This document shows, one piece after another, positions 6,149 to 9,998 of a DNA stretch of 9,998 nt. The DNA is from JAYTXL01 sp043742955 (GTDB taxonomy: Bacteria > Verrucomicrobiota > Verrucomicrobiia > Limisphaerales > JAYTXL01), in assembly GCA_043742955.1 (NCBI GenBank), contig JAYTXL010000397.1, forward strand, positions 1-9,998, given 5' to 3'. The notes beneath the pieces were generated by a model, which worked only from the letters and a program-made list of their open reading frames with translations, was not told where the DNA came from and did no database searches. Each line of letters begins with the position of its first letter. Position 1 is the stretch's first letter. The position numbers were made by a program, and so were the translations under genes.

Positions 6149-6209
6149 GCAGGGAAACGCAAATCGGCGCAGTTATCGGGTCAGGGCGCATACTGCCAAA
6201 GACCCAATT

Positions 6210-6227
6210 GGTGCCAATATTGACACC
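6210..6227. repeat. Near-perfect 18-bp dyad
   Basis: GGTGCCAATATTGACACC is a palindrome with one mismatched pair. It lies 60 nt past the helicase stop codon in the non-coding stretch 6149-6357, where I see no gene. It could be an operator-like site or part of the mobile-element debris; there is no T tract to make it a terminator. Confidence 0.3.
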
Positions 6228-6357
6228 TGTCGACACTTGCCAGAACCGCTTTGGGATTCATCCGTCCTTGGATCGCCCCCCCGGACACTGAACCCGCCGC
6301 CTCCAGGCCACGTCGAGGGATTTCCCAATCGTGCAACTGGAGCCGCAATGAATTATA

Positions 6358-6380
6358 CAATAGCCGGGACTGACCCCTTT
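6358..6380. repeat. 23-nt direct repeat, left copy (GGGACTGACCCCTTT type)
   Basis: This 23-nt sequence reads CAATAGCC followed by GGGACTGACCCCTTT. It matches 6945-6967 with one difference, in the same orientation. It sits exactly where recognisable homology to the transposase (after NPVRK on the minus strand) ends. This motif class is one I associate with ends of REP-associated transposase elements. Confidence 0.75.
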
Positions 6381-6765
6381 GCGCACTGGATTGAGGTGGA
6401 CGTAATTGCACGCAGTGCGCAGATAGCCGCTGCCGCCCCCGTCCACGAGCCATGCTTTGTAGCGTCCCGCGAAGAGATGGCCGCACCATTTGTGCCGGAG
6501 GTTGAAGCGCTTGGTATAGACGCCAAGAAACCATTTCATGCCCCCCAACTAGATTGGGCTGGGGAGTTTCGATGATGAGTTGGAAATGGTTGCGCATCAG
6601 GCAATAGGCATGAACCTGCCAGCCGGTTTTCTAGTGCGCTTCCGCCCGCGTGCCCAGAAACCGCTGGCGATCCGTTTCGTCGTGAAAAATCTCCTCCCGG
6701 CGATCGCACCGATTCAGCACCTGATAAATCGCACCGGGATATTGGCGGCGTAGTTTGCGGGGTAC
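6378..6765 (-). pseudogene. Decayed REP-associated tyrosine transposase (RAYT, Y1/HUH type)
   Basis: Read on the minus strand from 6765, the sequence gives VPRKLRRQYPGAIYQVLNR, then CDRREEIFHDETDRQRFLG, an in-frame TAG at 6633-6631, KTGWQVHAYCLMRNHFQ and LIIETPQPNLVGG. A +1 shift in a G run (6541-6546) follows, and the next frame continues MKWFLGVYTKRFNLRHK, FGHLF-like CGHLFAGRYKAWLVDG, GYLRTACNYVHLNPVRK. This is the transposase order PGAIYHV / MPNHFH / GRYK / YxHLNPVR. It is dead for three separate reasons: the stop, the frameshift and loss of the second HUH histidine (NHFQ instead of NHFH). No initiating ATG is left at the N-terminus. The C-terminal third is missing, replaced by the repeat at 6358-6380. 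It would have acted as a single-strand nuclease mobilising REP palindromes. Confidence 0.85.
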
Positions 6766-6944
6766 GGACTCATGCTTACCAATTCTCACCTCAGTGTCAG
6801 TAGTGAGAACAGCAACGGAGTCGCAGACGATTCAGCCATGGGGCGGATCCCTTTACGGTGCAAACCTTGAAGTGGATTGCGCAGCGATTGCAGATGGGGT
6901 GTCGTCCCACTTTGGCGAACCGCCTCAAGGCAACAAATATATAC

Positions 6945-6979
6945 CAATAGTCGGGACTGACCCCTTTATGACCCCTTTA
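6945..6979. repeat. 23-nt direct repeat, right copy, with tandem 11-mer
   Basis: The copy of 6358-6380 occupies 6945-6967. Its end is duplicated as a tandem 11-mer, TGACCCCTTTA at 6958-6968 and 6969-6979. The tandem abuts the truncated PVC-type gene, and its last bases supply that gene's stop codon (TAA on the minus strand, 6979-6977). The 180 nt between the transposase relic and this repeat hold no recognisable gene. Confidence 0.75.
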
Positions 6980-7270
6980 CAGCCGGCCGCGTTCGTCCCA
7001 CGTCATGGCGACGGGGTTCACCACCTCCGGTTCGCTGGCGAAAAGCCGGATCTCGAAGCCGGGCGGCACCGTGAATTTTTTCTGCGCTTCCTCGGGCGAC
7101 AGCGCCGGCGTGCTGGCGGGCGCATGCTGGCCGCTCATCTGTTTGCCCGCGGGTTGGTTGGTGTAAATGGGGAAGCCCAGATTGCGGCGTGGCGGCGTGT
7201 AGTCCGCGGCCCAGGTGGCTGGCGCGGCCAGCCCCGCGATCGCAACGGAGAGCATCACAAATGATTTCAT
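6977..7270 (-). pseudogene. Truncated PVC-type heme-binding / membrane-bound dehydrogenase-like protein (N-terminal fragment)
   Basis: A 97-residue fragment begins with a Sec signal peptide (MKSFVMLSVAIAGLAAPATW, likely cleavage after AWA-like TWA-A). A Pro-rich stretch follows, then LSPEEAQKKFTVPPGFEIRL and FASEPEVVNPVAMTWDERGRL. The segment from FxVPPGFE to MTWDERGRLW is the start of the beta-propeller domain in large exported proteins of Planctomycetes and Verrucomicrobia. These usually also carry HEAT repeats and a C-terminal heme-c domain and run to many hundreds of residues. Here the frame hits a stop right after GRL, where the conserved next residue should be Trp. The stop lies in the repeat at 6945-6979, and the remaining gene is nowhere in the window. 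The start ATG at 7270 is preferred because it gives the signal peptide; a longer frame upstream is repeat sequence. Confidence 0.8.
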
Positions 7271-7390
7271 GGCTGGCCGAACATAGCGTTTCCGCCCGCG
7301 CGTCGGCAACGCGATTCGAGCGCGATTCGAGCGGGTGAAAAAGTTGCCCGCGGATAACGCGGATAAATTCAACCCGGGCCGGGCTGAAAA

Positions 7391-7552
7391 ATGGGTGGAA
7401 CGGGCGACCCGCCCGTCCCGGTTGGCGACTCGCCGACCGGAAGGGGGGAAACACCGCCCGGCATTTTGGCGGTCAAACGGCGAGATCTCACGGCTGCCCA
7501 TTTCGTCCGGCGGGTCGCCGGAAGATACCGGCCAGTGACCGGTGCCACCCAT
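7391..7552. repeat. 162-bp multi-hairpin dispersed-type repeat with 8-bp terminal inverted repeats
   Basis: The ends are ATGGGTGG (7391-7398) and CCACCCAT (7545-7552). Four hairpins lie inside: ACGGGCG-ACC-CGCCCGT (7400-7416), a 10-bp stem CCGGTTGGCG...CGCCGACCGG with one T-G pair (7418-7440), TCCGGCG-GGT-CGCCGGA (7506-7522) and ACCGG...CCGGT (7527-7543). It lies upstream of the truncated PVC-type gene. In one minus-strand frame it reads MGGTGHWPVSSGDPPD, a pattern I remember as a spurious translation of a repeat common in verrucomicrobial genomes; this was not verified. It is probably a non-autonomous, REP/BIME-like element. Confidence 0.7.
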
Positions 7553-7675
7553 TACCGGATTTCCACACCGGCTCGGCAGGCCGGGTCCCCGGATTCGGCG
7601 CCCGCCCGCCAGCTCATCCGCTTTTTATCACGACCGGTCCTCACGGCTGGTGGTCAACCCTACATTCCTTGGGTG

Positions 7676-7951
7676 TTAGGCGTCATCTACCTCCCCAATC
7701 AAAATTTCAATAACATCGCCCTTCTTTAGCGGCGTGCGGGGAAGAAAGTTGGTGGCAACCTTGCCATAAGCGTCCGCTCCATCCACCGTAAGTTGGTGAC
7801 TGGTGACCTTTTTGCCATCAGCATCTTGGTGATCCGCGGAGCACACTATCGTTAGCAATCGGAACTCATTCCGACCAAGCGAAACTACTTTGCCATTCAA
7901 CTTTACTTGATGTGTGGTCATTTTGACACCAAGCTCAACGACCCGGCGCAT
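7676..7951 (-). CDS. Small hypothetical protein (91 aa)
   Basis: The family is not recognised. Read from the minus strand, AGGGAGG lies 4 nt before the ATG at 7951, a good Shine-Dalgarno that decides this start over an internal ATG at 7921. The protein has MTTHQVKLNGKVVSLGRNEF near its start, a central VTSHQLTVDGADAYGKVATN and ends KKGDVIEILIGEVDDA. The strand-rich pattern, without membrane segment or signal peptide, suggests a small cytosolic beta-barrel-like fold, which is inference. The stop codon lies in GCC-TAA-C. It follows the nuclease gene on the same strand by 87 nt, so co-transcription is possible. A short hairpin GCAGT-AGC-ACTGC sits between them. Codon use shows less GC at third positions than the helicases, so it may be a recent arrival. 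Confidence 0.65.
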   Translation of the reverse strand: MRRVVELGVKMTTHQVKLNGKVVSLGRNEFRLLTIVCSADHQDADGKKVTSHQLTVDGADAYGKVATNFLPRTPLKKGDVIEILIGEVDDA

Positions 7952-8038
7952 CCATCCTCCCTAGCAGTGCTACTGCGGAGGACGGACGGGAGGCAACGAT
8001 TGCAACCGCGACGCTCCCGCCAGGTTTGATGTAGCGCA

Positions 8039-8644
8039 TCATTTTTCGCCCTTCTCTTTCTTCTCGGCGGCGGTGCTGGCCCACGCGCCCACGCGCTGCC
8101 GCCGCGCCTCCGCCTCCCAATCCTCCAACCTCTTCATGTAAGCCGACGCCTTCTCGCCTCCAGGCAGATTCGGTGCGACGCCCTTGGTCTGCACCAAGCC
8201 CTCCCGCACCAACACCTCGGCCAGACTCCGACCGCCCAGCTCTACGATGCCATAGTAGCGGGTCGCCCGCCCGCGTCCCGCCGCGCTCGCCCACCGCGTG
8301 CGCACGGTGAACGAGCCGGACAATAACTCCCGGGTCCTGTCCCGCGCCTTTGCGCCGGCCTTCAACGTCGCGTCCAGCGTGATGCCGTAATGCTCCCTCT
8401 GCTGACGCACCCGCTCCGGGTAAGTCAACGTGCTCTCCGGTGCGTCCACGTAGTAAAGGCGCAAGCTGAACTCGTTCGTGCCGTCGCGCACGCGAAAGCT
8501 GTCACCGTCGTTGCTCTTGTCGGCGACATACAGGCAATTGGTGAGCGTGACCCACGACCGACTTTCGGCGGCGTGGCTCGCGGCGACGGCGACCGAGAGT
8601 GCGAAGCCGATGAGCACCGACAAGCATGAACGTGTTGTGAGCAT
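8039..8644 (-). CDS. Secreted thermonuclease-family (staphylococcal nuclease-like) protein
   Basis: This 201-residue protein starts with a signal peptide (MLTTRSCLSVLIGFALSVAV, cleavage near ASHA-AES), followed by an SNase-like OB-fold domain. Matching to staphylococcal nuclease gives D46-G47-D48 in SNDGDSFRV (calcium site, D21 equivalent), R62 in LRLYYVDAPE (R35 equivalent), D67 (D40) and E70 (E43). An arginine in AGRGRATRYYGIV is probably the R87 equivalent. LAEVLVREGL and EAEARRQRVGAW are typical C-terminal signatures. The tail KKEKGEK is charged. It should hydrolyse DNA/RNA with calcium in the periplasm or outside the cell. The ATG at 8644 is chosen because it starts the signal peptide directly, with GGCGG upstream; the ATG at 8692 would add 16 residues. 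The longer frame to 8992 runs through a repeat. It is transcribed toward the 91-aa gene. Confidence 0.85.
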   Translation of the reverse strand: MLTTRSCLSVLIGFALSVAVAASHAAESRSWVTLTNCLYVADKSNDGDSFRVRDGTNEFSLRLYYVDAPESTLTYPERVRQQREHYGITLDATLKAGAKARDRTRELLSGSFTVRTRWASAAGRGRATRYYGIVELGGRSLAEVLVREGLVQTKGVAPNLPGGEKASAYMKRLEDWEAEARRQRVGAWASTAAEKKEKGEK

Positions 8645-8679
8645 ACGCGCGATGCCGCCTAGATCCAATATAGGATATC

Positions 8680-8746
8680 CGAAGTTATTCATGGCTGGCG
8701 AGGAGCGCGCAGCGGATTGCTCCGCCGCCGGGTGTGAATAACTTCG
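8680..8746. repeat. 67-bp element with perfect 12-bp inverted arms
   Basis: CGAAGTTATTCA (8680-8691) and TGAATAACTTCG (8735-8746) are perfect complements around a 43-nt centre that can itself pair in part (GGAGC/GCTCC). It lies 36 nt upstream of the nuclease start, so it is either in its leader RNA or between promoter and gene. No target duplication flanks it. It could be a small MITE-like insertion or a regulatory hairpin. Confidence 0.65.
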
Positions 8747-8908
8747 TCGCCGCAAAAAGTATTTGTGGCCCGATTCGGATGGCTTTGGATGAAAGCGAAA
8801 AAAGTGTCTGCTCTCCGGAGCAAACGTGGGTTGCGCTGCGGTAGCAGCGCCGAGCCATTGGTTGTGGGACTCACGCCCCAAACAACGCCGGAACGAAGAG
8901 CCAACACC

Positions 8909-9058
8909 ATGAAGACCTACATACTCCGTGATCCCCAAACTGTCGAGCCGCCACCTCACGCAATCCACGCCGCGCCGCGCCACGAGGCGCATCCCGATTC
9001 CTTGCAGGCGCCTTTCCCAGCCAACCTGAAAGGTTGCCAGCCATTAGCCGGGGGTTGA
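8909..9058 (+). CDS. Possible short plus-strand reading frame (49 aa), probably a remnant
   Basis: The frame begins MKTYILRDPQTVEPPPHA, preceded by GAAGAG about 9 nt upstream. The N-terminal dozen residues look protein-like and I faintly recall similar starts in Verrucomicrobiota. From about residue 35 the frame runs into repeat sequence (AACCTGAAAGGTT and the CCGGGGGT palindrome) and stops there. It is therefore probably the 5' end of a gene cut off by repeat sequence, or chance. No function can be given. The stretch 8747-8908 otherwise shows no gene. Confidence 0.25.
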   Translation: MKTYILRDPQTVEPPPHAIHAAPRHEAHPDSLQAPFPANLKGCQPLAGG

Positions 9059-9076
9059 GCGCCGCGATACCCCCGG
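9048..9076. repeat. Palindrome CCGGGGGT / ACCCCCGG in a dispersed-type repeat
   Basis: CCGGGGGT (9048-9055) and ACCCCCGG (9069-9076) are perfect 8-bp arms with a 13-nt loop. A second small hairpin CAACCT-GAA-AGGTTG lies just upstream, around 9022-9036. Its surroundings resemble non-coding dispersed repeats I associate with this phylum. Confidence 0.5.
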
Positions 9077-9132
9077 ATCTCAAGCCCAAGGAAGCGCACC
9101 CTGAAAGTGGTGCCAGCCGGGTCGATTCGGGC

Positions 9133-9266
9133 GGACCGCGGCTGTGTCGCAGCGACCAGCCGCAGCGCGTGCGCAAGGGCGGGGGCGTGCGAACGAGCGG
9201 GCGCGTCTGGTGGGTTCTGCCGTGCTGCGGCTGATCCCGCGCGGCGCCGGGACACAGCCGCGGTCC
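9133..9266. repeat. 134-bp nested palindrome with perfect 16-bp outer arms
   Basis: The outer arms GGACCGCGGCTGTGTC (9133-9148) and GACACAGCCGCGGTCC (9251-9266) are exact complements. Inside, CAGCCGCAGC (9157-9166) and GCTGCGGCTG (9224-9233) form a second perfect 10-bp stem. The asymmetric gaps are 8 and 17 nt, and the central loop is 57 nt with GCGTGCG twice. This two-stage hairpin could form in RNA or single-stranded DNA. I believe versions occur many times in verrucomicrobial genomes; a genome search would settle it. Confidence 0.75.
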
Positions 9267-9342
9267 GTTGCGGGTGCAAGCCATCAGTGGGTGAAACCGG
9301 GGGAGTGACGCCCGTTAAAAAGCTGGCGCCGCATAGGTGTTT

Positions 9343-9365
9343 AGCGCGGACGCTTCGTCCGCGCT
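9343..9365. repeat. Perfect 10-bp hairpin, repeat-type
   Basis: AGCGCGGACG (9343-9352) and CGTCCGCGCT (9356-9365) pair perfectly around CTT. There is no T tract on either side, so it is not a terminator. It lies 77 nt right of the nested palindrome and adds to the repeat-dense stretch 9010-9370. From 9366 to 9492 nothing else is recognised. Confidence 0.6.
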
Positions 9366-9492
9366 GCCAGGAGAAATCAAGCCGGAGTTCCCGCCCGACG
9401 GACACCAACGGAAATGGAAAAAACTTTCCGGCCGGATTCCTTTTGCCCATTGACGTCCCAGGCTTAATAGGGGTTAGGCGGCGAAATCATAC

Positions 9493-9879
9493 TCAACCTA
9501 TCTTCTCTCTCAAGCTACGGATGCTCACCTCTGCATCTTTTGCAAAATCCGTGCCCGGAAATCTCAGCATGACTTCCTCATATTTGGCAATGGCTGCGCT
9601 CGCGTCTCCGCGAGACTCTAATCGAAGTGCGGCAGACATGAGAGCCTGCGCGTCATCCTCGCTCCCAACACCAGCCTTCGCACGCAATGAAGCCAGATCT
9701 GCCTGAATCGGCCATGTCGTCGAAACGAAATAGATGATGATGCCAAGATTCACCAATGGGATAAGCATCCCTATCGCCATCAACACCGCCTTCCCGGTCT
9801 CGTAGCCAGCCTTGCGAACTAAAGCGAACCACATGCCGACAATCGCTGCAAGAATGAGTAATCCAAGTATCGCTTCCAT
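9493..9879 (-). CDS. Small membrane protein with two N-terminal helices and a TPR-like tail
   Basis: The 128-residue protein has two hydrophobic segments: residues about 3-21 (AILGLLILAAIVGMWFALV) and 31-54 (AVLMAIGMLIPLVNLGIIIY...). The loop RKAGYETGK between them is basic, and this loop is probably cytoplasmic. The soluble part from about residue 76 reads DAQALMSAALRLESRGDAS, then AAIAKYEEVMLRFPGTDFAK, a typical single tetratricopeptide hairpin (AxxxxGDxxxAIxxYExVxxxxPxT). It may serve as a small scaffold at the inner membrane; no pathway is indicated. The ATG at 9879 has no clear Shine-Dalgarno. The chromosomal neighbours are repeats, and GCCTAAC follows about 12 nt after its stop codon, as it does at the 91-aa gene. 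The 119 nt from 9880 to the window end hold only a small hairpin TCCGC-CGCA-GCGGA (9970-9983) and no gene I can support. Confidence 0.75.
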   Translation of the reverse strand: MEAILGLLILAAIVGMWFALVRKAGYETGKAVLMAIGMLIPLVNLGIIIYFVSTTWPIQADLASLRAKAGVGSEDDAQALMSAALRLESRGDASAAIAKYEEVMLRFPGTDFAKDAEVSIRSLREKIG

Positions 9880-9998
9880 ATATTGTGATGTGCGCTAGTC
9901 GCCTAGACCCTATGGCTTGAGGTTGGATGGATTGGCGTGGGTGACGGGCCGTTGGAACGTGGGTTAGAGTCCGCCGCAGCGGAGCCCAGAGCCACCAG

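Noticed and set aside
5844..6575. Long plus-strand frame overlapping the helicase B 3' end and the transposase relic
   Set aside because: It is out of frame with the helicase, low-complexity Arg/Pro/Ala, and runs through pseudogene and repeat DNA. No domain was recognised.
7553..7680. Full integron attC site after the 91-aa gene
   Set aside because: Only the outer GCCTAAC box is seen; no GTTRRRY partner or attC-type stem was found in the following bases, and the region merges into the 7391-7552 repeat.
8735..8750. ATAACTTCG resembling a loxP arm
   Set aside because: The spacer is 43 nt rather than 8 nt, arm identity to loxP is partial, and no recombinase is nearby. It is a chance resemblance.
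8645..8992. N-terminal extension of the nuclease to 8992
   Set aside because: It would place 116 residues of repeat-derived sequence before a clear signal peptide; the start at 8644 explains the protein fully.
9107..9706. 199-codon plus-strand frame through the palindrome cluster
   Set aside because: It runs across the nested palindrome and antisense to the TPR-like membrane protein gene. The translation has no protein-like features.
1..9998. CRISPR arrays, tRNA or rRNA genes
   Set aside because: No regularly spaced short direct repeats and no tRNA or rRNA signature sequences were seen on either strand.

Overview
The window looks like a chromosomal segment of a Verrucomicrobiota bacterium, possibly Limisphaerales/Pedosphaera-like. 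This rests on the start of a PVC-group heme-binding/dehydrogenase protein (6977-7270, minus), a REP-associated transposase relic of a type I associate with this phylum, many dispersed GC-rich palindromes, and glycine-tailed RRM proteins. It is a judgement from memory of families; no search was run.

Left part (1-6148), RNA metabolism. A small RRM RNA-binding protein (326-658) has a 124-nt leader and a strong intrinsic terminator. Translation initiation factor IF-1 (763-999), an RhlE-like DEAD-box helicase (1052-2311), ribonuclease HI (2513-3040) and a receiver-domain protein (about 3156-3764) follow on the same strand. After a small minus-strand hypothetical gene (3859-4062), the pattern repeats: a near-identical leader, a paralogous RRM gene (4309-4677), a similar terminator and a paralogous RhlE-like helicase (4862-6148). 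IF-1 is missing from the second copy. The two leaders align without gaps over 88 nt (about 78 identical). Both keep two small hairpins, and the loops vary while the stems do not. This paired leader RNA is the best candidate here for an undescribed regulatory element. By analogy with RRM proteins and DEAD-box helicases elsewhere, it may be a cold- or RNA-structure-response module, possibly autoregulated.

Middle part (6149-7552), decay and mobile-element debris. A REP-associated (Y1/HUH) transposase relic has an internal stop, a +1 frameshift in a G run and a His-to-Gln change in its HUH motif. A 23-nt sequence containing GGGACTGACCCCTTT lies at both sides of the relic as direct repeats. The second copy abuts a PVC-type gene cut off after 97 codons, where the repeat itself supplies the stop codon. 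Behind it lies a 162-bp multi-hairpin repeat with 8-bp terminal inverted repeats.

Right part (7553-9998), three minus-strand genes among repeats. These are a 91-aa hypothetical protein with a good Shine-Dalgarno, a secreted staphylococcal-nuclease-like (thermonuclease) protein, and a 128-aa two-helix membrane protein with a short TPR-like tail. The 0.85 kb between the last two is packed with inverted repeats: a 67-bp element with perfect 12-bp arms, a nested 134-bp palindrome with perfect 16-bp outer arms, and smaller hairpins. No rRNA, tRNA or CRISPR array was seen.
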